Below are positions 24,813 through 33,994 of a stretch of DNA of 64,000 nucleotides, piece by piece (the first letter of the stretch is position 1; each line of letters opens with the position of its first letter). Source of the stretch: Companilactobacillus zhachilii (lineage in GTDB: Bacteria > Bacillota > Bacilli > Lactobacillales > Lactobacillaceae); the NCBI RefSeq assembly GCF_003606365.2, contig NZ_CP031933.2:1240001-1304000 (forward strand), in the 5' to 3' direction. Both the position numbers and the translations under genes were made by a program. The notes beneath the pieces are model-generated. The model was not told where the DNA came from. It searched no databases and saw only the letters and a list, made by a program, of their open reading frames with translations.

Positions 24813-25238
24813 ATGTATAAAAAAATATTAGTAGCTATTGATGGTAGTAAAAGTGCTTATAATGCGTTGAATGCTGCAATTGATTTGGCGAAACAATTTG
24901 ACTCAGAACTCTATTTGGTATCAGTCGTTAATACGGCTAACTTACCAATGAATGTTGGTGTTTCATACGCTCCAGGATTAATTGATGATATGGAAAATGC
25001 TTCCAGTAATGATTTGAAAAAAGCCCAAGGTATTGTCCAAGAGGCTGGGTTAACAGCTACTACTAAGTTATTAAATGGTGAACCTCGTGAACAATTGGTC
25101 AATTTCCCTAAGGAGCAAGATATTGATTTAATTGTAATGGGTAAGACTGGTACAAGTGCCTTTACAAGAGTTTTCGTTGGTTCGGTTACACGTTATGTCT
25201 CAGAACATACTAATATTAATATTTTGATTGTTGTCTAA
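24813..25238 (+). CDS. universal stress protein, UspA family
   Basis: 141 residues, the standard single-domain length. It starts Ile-Leu-Val-Ala-Ile-Asp-Gly-Ser and ends with the ATP-binding pattern Met-Gly-Lys-Thr-Gly-Thr-Ser ... Val-Gly-Ser-Val-Thr-Arg-Tyr-Val, the Gly-2x-Gly-9x-Gly-Ser type. Cytoplasmic ATP-binding dimers of this family help survival under starvation or acid stress. RBS AGGAGG before ATG. A structured repeat follows directly. Confidence 0.92.
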   Translation: MYKKILVAIDGSKSAYNALNAAIDLAKQFDSELYLVSVVNTANLPMNVGVSYAPGLIDDMENASSNDLKKAQGIVQEAGLTATTKLLNGEPREQLVNFPKEQDIDLIVMGKTGTSAFTRVFVGSVTRYVSEHTNINILIVV

Positions 25239-25260
25239 AGGTGTAATATGGTTGGCTGCC

Positions 25261-25430
25261 GCCTCTAGGTGCAAGAAATGTTGGCGCTGTGGGGACCGCC
25301 GAAAGCCAAGGCCTTTCGTCTCGATTTTGAACTTCGCAAAATACGCGAATTTCAAAAGTCGTCCCGTGGTGTATGCGTTAAAGCGCCAACGCCACTTGCA
25401 CTGCTGCCAAGATTTCTTGTACCCAGAGGC
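25261..25430 (+). repeat. four-helix covarying repeat, copy 2
   Basis: Outer stem GCCTCT...AGAGGC continuing through GGTGCAAGAAATGTTGG and its near complement. Arm 1 CGAAAG/CTTTCG around the conserved CCAAGG loop; arm 2 TTTTGAACTTCGC/GCGAATTTCAAAA. Twenty-three bases after the uspA stop. Confidence 0.9.
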
Positions 25431-25470
25431 TAGTTTATTAGATAATTTAATTTTTTTATCGTTTAATATC

Positions 25471-25532
25471 AAAAAAGGATTAGATATATTTATCTGGGTA
25501 TAAATACTCGATAAATATCTAGTCCTTTTTGA
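25471..25532. terminator. ATATCTAG hairpin (family C, copy 1)
   Basis: AAAAAAGGATTAGATATATTTA pairs with TAAATATCTAGTCCTTTTT, an approximately 19-bp stem with A/T runs. It lies between the uspA side and a minus-strand gene and can work on both strands. Related hairpins at 28138, 34431 and 62613. Confidence 0.7.
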
Positions 25533-25582
25533 TATTTGCCTATATAACCAAACTTGAAAAGAAATAATTATGTCAAATCCGT

Positions 25583-26119
25583 TTATTCCAGACTCTTTTG
25601 TTGATTATTTAACATCTTGTCAACTTCAATTTCGTTGTGAGCTAACCAACCACAAGCAGCGGCGGCAATTGCACCAACCAAATCATCCAAGAAGACATTG
25701 ATTTTACCAGTAGACTTGTCATTTAACTTGCCAAGAATGCCATGTTTTAATTTATCGACATAACCATAGTTGGTAACGGAAACTGAGCCATAAAGACTAG
25801 CTAAAGTGATAGCCATGTTTTCATCAATACCGTAAGTTGATTCATCAGTTTGCATAATACGTTGCATAGGTGCTGATAGGAGACCCTTTTCAGCCAGCAC
25901 GTCCAATTCGATTCCGGTCATGATAGCGTTCTGTGCTTCTCGTTTATGCAAAACTTTGTTGATAGCATAAATTGAGACGTCTTCATTTAAACCTTCAACG
26001 TAATCTTTTTCCAAGAAAATGACGATTTCAGCGATATCAGATAGCTCAACGCCACGATCCTTTAAATTTCTGATGATATGTTCATAATATTGTTTATCTT
26101 GTTCCTCATATGATACCAA
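25583..26119 (-). CDS. PgpA-like (YutG-type) phosphatidylglycerophosphatase A family protein
   Basis: 178 residues, start TTG 26119 with GAGGAGAG upstream. The second half has the family pattern: Leu-Gly-Lys-Leu, then Lys-Ile-Asn-Val-Phe-Leu-Asp-Asp-Leu-Val-Gly-Ala-Ile-Ala-Ala-Ala, with the Asp pair typical of PgpA, ending Ala-His-Asn-Glu. PgpA dephosphorylates phosphatidylglycerophosphate in phospholipid synthesis. The Firmicute YutG group has a longer soluble N-terminus, as seen here, so the exact substrate is less sure. It is 19 bp downstream of the HD gene on the same strand, probably an operon. Confidence 0.75.
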   Translation of the reverse strand: MVSYEEQDKQYYEHIIRNLKDRGVELSDIAEIVIFLEKDYVEGLNEDVSIYAINKVLHKREAQNAIMTGIELDVLAEKGLLSAPMQRIMQTDESTYGIDENMAITLASLYGSVSVTNYGYVDKLKHGILGKLNDKSTGKINVFLDDLVGAIAAAACGWLAHNEIEVDKMLNNQQKSLE

Positions 26120-26138
26120 AATGATCTCTCCTCAATAA

Positions 26139-26795
26139 TTATTTTTTTGCATCCCATTCGGCTTTGAACTCGTCAAGAAAGTCCAACATATATTGATGAC
26201 GTTGTTCGGCAATCTTTTTAGCGGTTGGGGTATTCATCATAGCAGTTAATTTTAATAATTTCTCGTAAAAGTGATTGATAATTGTTTCATTATCTAAATT
26301 ACGATATTCGGCCTTATTCATACTCTTACGTGGTTGAATGTTTGGATCGTAAATCGTCTCAGAATTAGCACCACCATAATAAATCGCCCGAGTAATGCCA
26401 ATGGCACCAATCGCGTCCAGACGGTCAGCATCCTGGACGATTTGACCAGCCAATGATAATTTTGGAGGATTGGCCGAAAGTGATTTACTAAAAGATAAAT
26501 TATGTGTAATATAAAGAATTTCATTTATTTGTTCTTCAGTAAAATCAATATTTTGCAAAAAATCCCGTATTTCTTGTTCCAGAGTAGCGGGGTCAGAGAC
26601 TAATTTATCATCAGCCACGTCGTGCAAATAGGCAGCAGCCAGAGTAATAGTTGCATCAGCCGGTTCGTCCTTTAAAATACGCTGAGCAGTTTTGATAACG
26701 CGCTGAATATGGTCAAAATTATGGCCAGTCGCATCATTACTCATCTTCTTAAAGGAAAAGGCCTTGATAGCAGCTAATTGTTCTTTATGAGTCAT
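26139..26795 (-). CDS. HD-domain phosphohydrolase
   Basis: 218 residues from the ATG at 26795 with AAGGATTG ahead. A longer reading frame reaches into the repeat at 26851-27035 and is not real. Metal ligands: His in Gly-His-Asn-Phe-Asp-His, the His-Asp pair in Tyr-Leu-His-Asp-Val-Ala-Asp-Asp, and a late Asp in Gln-Asp-Ala-Asp-Arg-Leu-Asp-Ala-Ile-Gly. This is the YedJ/YpgQ-like group of small cytoplasmic HD hydrolases, some of which act on nucleoside phosphates. Probably co-transcribed with the PgpA-like gene. Confidence 0.85.
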   Translation of the reverse strand: MTHKEQLAAIKAFSFKKMSNDATGHNFDHIQRVIKTAQRILKDEPADATITLAAAYLHDVADDKLVSDPATLEQEIRDFLQNIDFTEEQINEILYITHNLSFSKSLSANPPKLSLAGQIVQDADRLDAIGAIGITRAIYYGGANSETIYDPNIQPRKSMNKAEYRNLDNETIINHFYEKLLKLTAMMNTPTAKKIAEQRHQYMLDFLDEFKAEWDAKK

Positions 26796-26829
26796 ATAAT
26801 CAATCCTTTTTTGAATGAATACATATATT

Positions 26830-27040
26830 GTACGCGTGGTGTTAGTAAATATGCCATCTACAAGAGCAAGAAATTTTGGGTCACTGTGGGGACCGATTGG
26901 AGCCACAGTGCGGTCTCCAATCTCGATTTTGAACTTCGCAAAGAACGCGAATTTCAAAACTCGTCCCGTGGTGTAGGCGCTAAAGCGCCAACGCCACCTT
27001 CACAGCGACCAAAATTTCTTGCTCTTTCCGGCTAGTTCAT
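26830..27040 (+). repeat. four-helix covarying repeat, copy 3
   Basis: Outer stem GAGCAAGAAATTTTGG with CCAAAATTTCTTGCTC (26864-27024). Arm 1 GATTGGAG/CTCCAATC; arm 3 GGCGCTAAAGCGCC. The left flank TACGCGTGGTGTTAG mirrors the AACTAGCACCACG flank of copy 1; the right flank is CCGGCTAGTTCATT. Confidence 0.9.
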
Positions 27041-27549
27041 TGTTTGTTCTTAAAATAACTTTAAGTATTATTTTCCCATCAATGACTAAAATTATAGGAT
27101 ATAGAGCATATCCTTAATCTTTTGACTTTAAAAATTATTTCAATTACGTAATCCAAAAATCAACTAGCACCACGAGTATATTGTGACACAAATTATTTTA
27201 TATCTAAAGTTTGGAAGTGAAATAATCTGTCTCCTTCGGTTGTTTTGAAGAAGTTCTTCCATTTTTACGATGGATTAATTTCTCGACAATGACCAGAGTG
27301 AAAAGGGCAAATAAGCTGTTATAATAATATATATAGATAAGTTATGGGGTTTAATTTTAGTTAAATTATTACGTTTCCAATTATATTAGGGTTCGAAAGC
27401 TAGACTTTAGTAAATGTACAAGTCCAAATTAATTGAATGGTTTTGGAAACAGTCTGATTTAACTCTAATTTCAGAAATAATTTTCTATGTATTAGCATTT
27501 CATCAAAATTTGCTTTATAATTAAGACATATTTTAGGGAGGCCTAATAA
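27041..27549. other. repeat flank and ahpC upstream region
   Basis: 27041-27180 continues the repeat copy: it contains ATTATAGGATA and ends AACTAGCACCACGAGTAT, also found after copy 8 (51959-52105). The rest is AT-rich. A TATAAT (27516-27521) before the ahpC RBS is the probable -10. Confidence 0.5.
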
Positions 27550-28113
27550 ATGAATTATATTAATAAAGAAATTCCAGATTTTCAAGTTGACGCGTATCAA
27601 AAAGGTGAATTGAAGCAATTTACCAAGTCTGATTTGCTAGGCAAGTGGTCGATAATCTTCTTTTACCCAGCTGATTTTTCATTCGTTTGTCCAACTGAAT
27701 TAAGTGATTTGCAAGATGCATATGCTGATTTCCAAAAAGCTGGTGCGGAAATTTACTCTGTTTCAGTTGATAGCCAATTTGCTCATATGTCTTGGGCAGA
27801 AACAACTAAGACGATTGGTAAGATTGAATATCCAATGCTTTCTGACCAGAAGCATCAATTAACTGATTTCTTCAACGTATTAGATGAAGAAAGTGGGCAA
27901 GCCTACCGTGGCGTTTTCATTATTGATCCAAAAGGTTTAATTAAGTCATACACGGTCAATGCGATGGGAATTGGTCGTAATGCTCAAGAAATTTTGAGAA
28001 CATTACAGGCGGCCCAATTTGTTGAAGCACATGGTGATAAAGTTTGTCCAGCTAACTGGCATCCAGGGGATAAGACTTTGAAACCAGGTGCAGATTTAGT
28101 TGGTAAGATTTAG
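27550..28113 (+). CDS. ahpC: peroxiredoxin AhpC
   Basis: 187 residues, standard length. Peroxidatic Cys47 in Phe-Ser-Phe-Val-Cys-Pro-Thr-Glu-Leu and resolving Cys166 in Lys-Val-Cys-Pro-Ala-Asn-Trp mark a typical 2-Cys AhpC. It reduces hydrogen peroxide and organic peroxides in the cytoplasm. AhpF normally re-reduces it; no ahpF is adjacent, so the reductant is encoded elsewhere or is thioredoxin-like. RBS AGGGAGG. Own terminator. Confidence 0.93.
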   Translation: MNYINKEIPDFQVDAYQKGELKQFTKSDLLGKWSIIFFYPADFSFVCPTELSDLQDAYADFQKAGAEIYSVSVDSQFAHMSWAETTKTIGKIEYPMLSDQKHQLTDFFNVLDEESGQAYRGVFIIDPKGLIKSYTVNAMGIGRNAQEILRTLQAAQFVEAHGDKVCPANWHPGDKTLKPGADLVGKI

Positions 28114-28137
28114 TCAATAAATATATCTCGTGTAAAG

Positions 28138-28188
28138 AAGGCTAGATATTTTCTTGGTATACATCCAGAAAAAATATCTAGCCTTTTT
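28138..28188 (+). terminator. ATATCTAG hairpin (family C, copy 2), ahpC terminator
   Basis: AAGGCTAGATATTTT with AAAATATCTAGCCTTTTT, 15-bp stem and T-run, directly downstream of ahpC. Confidence 0.85.
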
Positions 28189-28554
28189 GATTATATTCAT
28201 TTTCAAATAATACAACATTTTTCTGTCTAGACCATATTTAACATAGCGATATAGGTTGGAAAGTATGTCGTCGTTATAACAATATATAGTGTTACGATTT
28301 TGAATAAAACTATATATTGTATCAAATGATAAATTGTTAATGTGCTGGGTACAGTAAGCGCTTTACAACGATATGGTGTCATTACATCTGAAATCATAAC
28401 TAACAATTCGATGGCAATTGGTGGTATGATTTTAGCTGTCGGTTAAATTGATATTTTTATAAATACAGTTTGAGGGATAAATAAAATTTGATTGATGCAG
28501 AATATAAATGCCAAAATCATACATTCTGTTTTCAATCCAGAGGAGAAGAAACAT
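28189..28554 (+). other. spacer with a gene relic
   Basis: A start-less stretch of about 34 codons (28342-28446) reads as a hydrophobic peptide (Thr-Val-Ser-Ala-Leu-Gln-Arg-Tyr-Gly ... Met-Ala-Ile-Gly-Gly-Met-Ile-Leu-Ala-Val), probably the end of a lost membrane protein. Otherwise AT-rich; I see no NAD-type riboswitch before pnuC. Confidence 0.4.
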
Positions 28555-29304
28555 ATGAGTATTTTCGATCCAAGATGGTATGTTGAACAAATGAAACATT
28601 GGAGTTTCAGAAGTTACATGCTATTAATGTTTGGCCTAGGAGCCATCACTGCGTCAACTGTTTCACACGCTATTACACCAATCGCAATTTGGACATGGTT
28701 AGCTGCTGTGTTAGGTTTCACATGTACTATTGCTATCACTAACGCTAAGCCATTGAATGGTGTCTTAGGATTAGTTTCCGCACTTATCTATATCTTTGTT
28801 GCTATCAACGCTAAAAACTTCTCAGATGTTGTTTTACAACTTAGTTATATCGTTCTTTTGGATATTCCTGTTTTGATCAGTCCACAATGGGCTAAAGATG
28901 CCGAAAAGCATATCCATGGTCTAACTGCTATGAAGTGGTTTAATACAGCCGTCTTCTTCTTTGTTTCATGGGGATTACTATATTTGATGGATACACGTAT
29001 TTTCATCAGTCCTCGTCCTATTACTGATTCCGTTGCTGCTGCTATTGGTTTCACAGGTGCATTACTATGTACATTGCGTTTTCGTGAACAATATTATTTC
29101 TGGACAGCTCAAGGTATCATGTCAATCGTTCTTTGGGGTATCACAGCTACACAAGGCGATGCTAGTCCGGTTATGTTCTTAACATACATTATGTATTTCA
29201 TGAACGATATGATTGCATTCTTTGATTCACATATTCACTGGTTCCACAAAGATGCTAGTGAAAATCGTGCCCGTGATGAAAAGTTGTCACAAGAACAAGC
29301 TTAA
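28555..29304 (+). CDS. pnuC: nicotinamide riboside transporter PnuC
   Basis: 249 residues from ATG 28555, chosen for AGAGGAGAAG directly upstream. Seven or so hydrophobic segments; Trp-rich positions such as Tyr-Phe-Trp-Thr-Ala-Gln-Gly-Ile-Met-Ser-Ile-Val-Leu-Trp-Gly fit the PnuC family. PnuC facilitates uptake of nicotinamide riboside, trapped by phosphorylation, for NAD synthesis. Single gene here; no NadR-type kinase nearby. Confidence 0.88.
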   Translation: MSIFDPRWYVEQMKHWSFRSYMLLMFGLGAITASTVSHAITPIAIWTWLAAVLGFTCTIAITNAKPLNGVLGLVSALIYIFVAINAKNFSDVVLQLSYIVLLDIPVLISPQWAKDAEKHIHGLTAMKWFNTAVFFFVSWGLLYLMDTRIFISPRPITDSVAAAIGFTGALLCTLRFREQYYFWTAQGIMSIVLWGITATQGDASPVMFLTYIMYFMNDMIAFFDSHIHWFHKDASENRARDEKLSQEQA

Positions 29305-29383
29305 ATTAATAGTTGGCAATAATTTACCATTTAGCTTAAAATTATTAAGCAATTAAATAATCTAAGTAAGGTAAGTTATAGTT

Positions 29384-30298
29384 ATGCGATTAAAGAAGTA
29401 TCTTAAAGTAATTCTTATAGTAACAATCGGGGTAGCACTGGTGGCAGATATTGCCGCTGCTGGTTATATGTTCAATTATGCCTTTAGTAAGAGTGGCTAT
29501 GCTAGTAAAACAAGTGGTCCTTTAAAAAAGAATGATCGATGGTTACTCAAGCAAAAACAGGATATTTGGGAGCAGACTTCAAAAGATAATTTGAAATTGA
29601 AAGCTCGTTATTTACCTGCAACTGAAAAGACTGACAAGACAATGGTTGTCGTCCATGGTTATGGCAGTGCAAGTAAGTATATGGGATCATCCGTAAAGAT
29701 GTTCCATGAAGCTGGATATAATGTTTTAGTACCAGATAATCGTTCCTTTGGTATGAGCCAAGGGAAGTATGCTGGTTATGGATGGAAAGACCGGAAAGAT
29801 TTAAATAATTGGATAAAAATAATCAATAAAAAGATCGGTGCTAAGTCACAGATTGGTTTATATGGTGTCAGCATGGGCGCTGCCACTGTAATGTATACCT
29901 TAGGTGAGAAACCTAAGAACGTTAAGTTTGCAGTCGAGGACTGTGGTTATTCCACTATTTCAGGTGAATTGGATTACCAGTTAAAAGAAATGTTTGGATT
30001 ACCTAGTTTTCCTATCGTGCCAACAGCAAGCCTTTTCGCAGATGTACTAGCGGGATATAACTTTTATCAGGCTAGCACCCAAAACACTTTGAAGAAAAGC
30101 AAGGTGCCACTTTATGTAATTCATGGTTCCAAAGATACCTTTGTTCCGACAAAGAATGCTTATTTGAATTATGATTACGCTAAAGGTCCTAAGAAATTAT
30201 GGATTGTTAAAGGTGCAGGTCATGGAGAAGCAATGAAGGTCGCTGGCGATAAATACAAAGTTAATGTACTTGATTTTGCCAAAGAATATTTTAAATAA
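29384..30298 (+). CDS. membrane-anchored alpha/beta hydrolase
   Basis: 304 residues. One N-terminal span (about 9-30) anchors an alpha/beta-hydrolase domain. Nucleophile Ser in Tyr-Gly-Val-Ser-Met-Gly-Ala-Ala, acid in His-Gly-Ser-Lys-Asp-Thr-Phe-Val-Pro, and terminal His in Gly-Ala-Gly-His-Gly-Glu. The His-Gly-Tyr-Gly-Ser motif gives the oxyanion hole. Resembles the YqkD/FrsA-like hydrolases of Firmicutes; substrate unknown. The catalytic domain probably faces outward. Has its own terminator. Confidence 0.85.
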   Translation: MRLKKYLKVILIVTIGVALVADIAAAGYMFNYAFSKSGYASKTSGPLKKNDRWLLKQKQDIWEQTSKDNLKLKARYLPATEKTDKTMVVVHGYGSASKYMGSSVKMFHEAGYNVLVPDNRSFGMSQGKYAGYGWKDRKDLNNWIKIINKKIGAKSQIGLYGVSMGAATVMYTLGEKPKNVKFAVEDCGYSTISGELDYQLKEMFGLPSFPIVPTASLFADVLAGYNFYQASTQNTLKKSKVPLYVIHGSKDTFVPTKNAYLNYDYAKGPKKLWIVKGAGHGEAMKVAGDKYKVNVLDFAKEYFK

Positions 30299-30300
30299 TA

Positions 30301-30347
30301 AAATAACCTAGATTTCCAATTTTTTGGATGTCTAGGTTATTTTTTTA
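30301..30347 (+). terminator. terminator of the hydrolase gene
   Basis: AAATAACCTAGA / TCTAGGTTATTT stem with an 18-base loop, then T-run. Confidence 0.85.
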
Positions 30348-30465
30348 CTATTCTTAGTGATTATATTTTAAGCTTTGCACTCTGTTCGTCACTGACACAA
30401 GAGCAGTCAAAACGATACTAATACTCTGACTTATTGACAATGTATTCAAAACAACGAATAAACTA

Positions 30466-30647
30466 GCCGGAAGGAGACAGAAAATTAGATGGCAGTGAAG
30501 GTGGCGTTAGCGCTTCAGCGCTTACGCCACGGGACGAATTTTGAAATTCGCGTACTTTGCGAAGTTCAAAATCGAGCTTGGAGACCGCTCTTTGGCTCCA
30601 AGCGGTCCCCACAGCAATCTAATTTTCTGTCTCCTGGAGGCGGCCCC
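30466..30647 (-). repeat. four-helix covarying repeat, copy 4
   Basis: Minus orientation. Outer stem GGAGACAGAAAATTAGAT with ATCTAATTTTCTGTCTCC; arm 1 GCTTGGAG/CTCCAAGC around the conserved CCAAAGAGCGGT; arm 3 AGCGCT/AGCGCT. Flanks AACTAGCCGGA and TGGAGGCGG. It ends at the stop of the YxeA-like gene. Confidence 0.9.
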
Positions 30648-31019
30648 CTATTTTAAAATCTGATCAAGTGATTTTCGAGGGACGGAAGACTTTTCAACTT
30701 TCTCCCAAGAAATTACTTGTTGTCTTTTATCATTATAAGTAACTTTTAAGTAGTTATCTGACTTAATAGGACGTCCGAGAGCACTGTTGAACTCAAGTAA
30801 CTTTTTATTGCCATTTTGATCATAACCAGCTTGGTTATAATAATATTCGCGATGGTCATTGCCAGCGTCGTCTTTTTCAATTATTTCTTTATATGATTTC
30901 CCAACGTAGGTGTAGTAATCATCCCCACCGTAATTTGGAACATACCAGAATTGATAGCCGGCCAGTGGTATTAACAAAATAATAATGGTTAATAATCCAA
31001 CCCCAATTTTTTTACTCAT
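30648..31019 (-). CDS. YxeA-like (DUF1093) exported protein
   Basis: 123 residues from the ATG at 31019 (GGAGG ahead). An N-terminal hydrophobic signal/anchor (about 5-22) is followed by the family pattern Tyr-Tyr-Thr-Tyr-Val-Gly-Lys, an Asp/Tyr-rich middle and Leu-Lys-Val-Thr-Tyr-Asn-Asp-Lys. YxeA proteins are small exported proteins with an OB-like fold and no known function. Confidence 0.75.
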   Translation of the reverse strand: MSKKIGVGLLTIIILLIPLAGYQFWYVPNYGGDDYYTYVGKSYKEIIEKDDAGNDHREYYYNQAGYDQNGNKKLLEFNSALGRPIKSDNYLKVTYNDKRQQVISWEKVEKSSVPRKSLDQILK

Positions 31020-31154
31020 TATCATTCCTCCATAACTTAATTGGAATGATAGCACAGGTGAATAGCCTTTTGTCCTAACGGTTTTGTAAGGTCTGTAAGA
31101 TTGGTTTTATGAATCCATTAATATCGCGGTATTTAACGATTAAAATTGTTAGCC

Positions 31155-31535
31155 TCAAACAGTGAATTTTGCTTGGTAATCGTTGATATCATCGTGGTAG
31201 TCAATAGTTAGAGATAGTTTATCAGTTTCAGTCAAATTGAAAAAGAAACTTTGATTTGGATAAATTATTTGTTGCTCCAAGTTTGATAGATCAAAACTGG
31301 ATGCAATTTTGTCGATAGTGACTGGAACACCACCTAAATTTTTGATAGTCAGTTGTTGACGATTACGTTGACAGAGAAGATATGGCTTAGTAGCTTGCTG
31401 TAACATTTGATTGCGTAGTTTCAAGGCATGAGCAATTCGAAAGAGAGTGATGGCACCTAAAATCACTCCGACAATGAGCGTAATTGCAATGGTAATGCTT
31501 GTTATGTTGAAAATCATTTGTGATGTTGTATTCAT
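31155..31535 (-). CDS. membrane protein of unknown function
   Basis: 126 residues. One span (about 10-34), then a basic linker and a beta-rich C-terminal domain (Leu-Thr-Ile-Lys-Asn-Leu-Gly-Gly-Val-Pro-Val). This arrangement, with the domain starting at an N-G-G turn, looks Ig-like. No family recognised. Confidence 0.65.
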   Translation of the reverse strand: MNTTSQMIFNITSITIAITLIVGVILGAITLFRIAHALKLRNQMLQQATKPYLLCQRNRQQLTIKNLGGVPVTIDKIASSFDLSNLEQQIIYPNQSFFFNLTETDKLSLTIDYHDDINDYQAKFTV

Positions 31536-31754
31536 AGTCCACTTCCTTTGATTAAATTGAAAAGCTCCTTAGTTCATAGTAACAGCCAAATATTACGATT
31601 CAAAAATTAACTCTTTAATAACCATTATAAACTATTGATTTAATAGGTTTTCATAAAAAAGAAATTTGTCTCATTCTCTTTCTAGGAAAAGTTTTTTTAG
31701 GTAAAATTAAGCAATTGGGGGATATTTAGATATTTTTTTGAAAGGGGTACGTTC

Positions 31755-33740
31755 ATTAAACATCATTGGGGAAATAATAAAAAATTGTATATGTTGCTTT
31801 CAATAATTGTCATGATGCTGTTTCTATTATTTGATTTTAATTCAGACGTTAGTCATGCGGGAGGAGTTAAAGCACAGGTAAATACAACCAAAGAAACAGT
31901 AATTCAAGCCCCATTTATACCATCAGAGGATGGCGTTTATGAGTCAATGGTTTGGAGTCGTAGTGGATTCAATGTTCAACCTAAGCCGGATTATTTTGTC
32001 AAAAGTGGCAATGATATTTTTATTCATACGCATTCAGGACGGACGGTAATGAACTGGGGAAATCATGAGTCAGTAAAATATCGTTGGTATGAAAATATTG
32101 ATGATCAGGGTTGGCATGAAATTAAAAATGATTCTGAGGATTTGTCAATTAATGTCGATAAGAACATGCCTGATCATGAGAGACTTTATCAGGCGAGTGT
32201 AACCTATGATTCTAAGTATACTTATTATTCTAAGATAGCAAACGTTCATATAAAACATGATGACGTGAAAGCGACTGAACTAAAGATTAAAGCAGCTAAT
32301 AAATATTTATATAGTTTAGGTGATATTAAAGCCTTTGCCCGTTCAACTAATATCAGTGCAACAATCAATCCTGAGAACAGTACGAGTAAAGTTTTGTGGA
32401 CTCTGGGGAAATTTGCTGGCAAAAAAACGGTACCGGTGTATGAAAATAATTTAGCTATGATCAATTCAAAAGGATTGTTGACTGCTAAAGATAACGTTCA
32501 AGGAACTGTTCGAGTTACGGGGTATATTATTAATGATGATGGAACAATTCTTTCTGATTCTGTAGATATTGAAATTGGAAGGGCTGTGGAAGATAAAGCC
32601 GGTGTTTTAGGCAAGGCCCAGACCTTTGAATTTAAGGCAGATAATCTCAAGCTTGATAATAATAATGAGATTGAAACTAAATGGCTTTTTAAAAAGAGTG
32701 GATCTGACAAGGCAATTGAGCTTTCAGGTAATAAAGACAATCCTTTTGCTTTGACAATCAAACCGTTGACCGCTGAAAATAATGGGGATCAGTATGCTTT
32801 CATTATGAAGAAGAAAAATGCCAATGGTTATATAGTTGTTTTTCAAACCAGATATGCGACGTTAAAAGTTAATCCGCCCGCCAACCGAAACGTCACCATG
32901 ACAACGAATATTAAAAATTTAAATACTAATGAATCTGCTGCATCAGTTTTGAATAATATTACTGATGGAAATGAGCTCAAATTTGATTTTACCGTTCAAA
33001 ATAATGGGTCAGTTGATATTAGAAATTTACAGCTAATTACCAACTTTAGAAGTGATGCTGAAATTACTTCTATAATGGTAGATGACAAGGAAATAGATAA
33101 AAGCCAATTTGAAAAATCAAAAGTTGGTCCAAATCTTCAGTTGGCGATGTATCTTGGATCCATGAGTGCTGGTTCAAAGCAGACCGTAACAGTTATTGTA
33201 AAAGAAACTAATTTGAAACCTGAGGAAACGCATGTTTTTAGTTCAGAGTTAATGGGTAAGTATGCTGATACTGGTGAGCAATTTGTGAATTCGGACTTGC
33301 CAAAATTGAATTTGAATTATGTCTCAAATAGAGGTCAAATTTTGTCGGAAGTGAAAGCAATTAATTTTGAACCGATATTTGGGGATGAGCGAAATACTTT
33401 TAAAAATCGAACTGATGATACTAATGCACCCAATTTTGTCGTTTCTATTCAAGATGCTCGAAGCAACAAGCATCAAATTAAGGTATCAGTTAAACAATTG
33501 AATAAATTTACTAATGAAAACGGCGATATATTAGATGCACACTTAGCTTTCTTTAACCCTGACCCGCAAATGATACCATTCGGGCAAGAAGTAGTAATTT
33601 CTCAAACAAAAGATGGTGAGGAGTTGCATTCGATTCAATGGGACAAAGGGCACGGCTTGAAACTGCACTTGGGCAATTCATTTGCTAAACCGGGAAAATA
33701 TCAGGCTCGTTTGGAATGGGATTTTGTAGACGCTGCTTAA
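31755..33740 (+). CDS. WxL-domain surface protein, possible ATT start
   Basis: About 651-661 residues. Canonical starts (TTG 31785, ATG 31791) leave a signal peptide without positive charge. In frame upstream, ATT 31755 lies 8 bases after GAAAGGGG and would add Lys-His-His-Trp-Gly-Asn-Asn-Lys-Lys-Leu, a proper n-region. The signal core ends near Ser-His-Ala. The body contains Ig/BIG2-like segments. The C-terminus (Val-Ser-Ile-Gln-Asp-Ala-Arg ... Leu-Glu-Trp-Asp-Phe-Val-Asp-Ala) is a WxL-type domain that binds peptidoglycan non-covalently. Usual partner genes (DUF916, small LPXTG protein) are absent. Confidence 0.75.
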   Translation: MKHHWGNNKKLYMLLSIIVMMLFLLFDFNSDVSHAGGVKAQVNTTKETVIQAPFIPSEDGVYESMVWSRSGFNVQPKPDYFVKSGNDIFIHTHSGRTVMNWGNHESVKYRWYENIDDQGWHEIKNDSEDLSINVDKNMPDHERLYQASVTYDSKYTYYSKIANVHIKHDDVKATELKIKAANKYLYSLGDIKAFARSTNISATINPENSTSKVLWTLGKFAGKKTVPVYENNLAMINSKGLLTAKDNVQGTVRVTGYIINDDGTILSDSVDIEIGRAVEDKAGVLGKAQTFEFKADNLKLDNNNEIETKWLFKKSGSDKAIELSGNKDNPFALTIKPLTAENNGDQYAFIMKKKNANGYIVVFQTRYATLKVNPPANRNVTMTTNIKNLNTNESAASVLNNITDGNELKFDFTVQNNGSVDIRNLQLITNFRSDAEITSIMVDDKEIDKSQFEKSKVGPNLQLAMYLGSMSAGSKQTVTVIVKETNLKPEETHVFSSELMGKYADTGEQFVNSDLPKLNLNYVSNRGQILSEVKAINFEPIFGDERNTFKNRTDDTNAPNFVVSIQDARSNKHQIKVSVKQLNKFTNENGDILDAHLAFFNPDPQMIPFGQEVVISQTKDGEELHSIQWDKGHGLKLHLGNSFAKPGKYQARLEWDFVDAA

Positions 33741-33912
33741 AACAACGAATCTTACAATTATGTCACATGAAACTAACAGTTTAGTTATAAAACTGATTAA
33801 TTATTTACATTTTATTGAGTAAACCTGATAATGATTACATGATAAATATTTAATATGTTTATCAAATAATAAAAAAGTACATGCAAATGTTATGTTGACT
33901 CCGTAACATAGG

Positions 33913-33945
33913 AAAAACCGTCCATTTTGTCTGGACGGTTTTTTT
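33913..33945 (+). terminator. intrinsic terminator
   Basis: ACCGTCCA/TGGACGGT stem with T-run, 170 bp after the WxL gene. Confidence 0.8.
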
Positions 33946-33994
33946 GATGTTTAGATTTTTCTCGGGCATAATAATGGCAATTAGAGGTGATAAT

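Noticed and set aside
26796..26957. N-terminal extension of the HD hydrolase
   Set aside because: It lies within repeat copy 3; the ATG at 26795 has an RBS and begins the conserved domain.
28189..28554. NAD-responsive riboswitch before pnuC
   Set aside because: No matching conserved core is visible; the stretch contains a relic of another gene instead.
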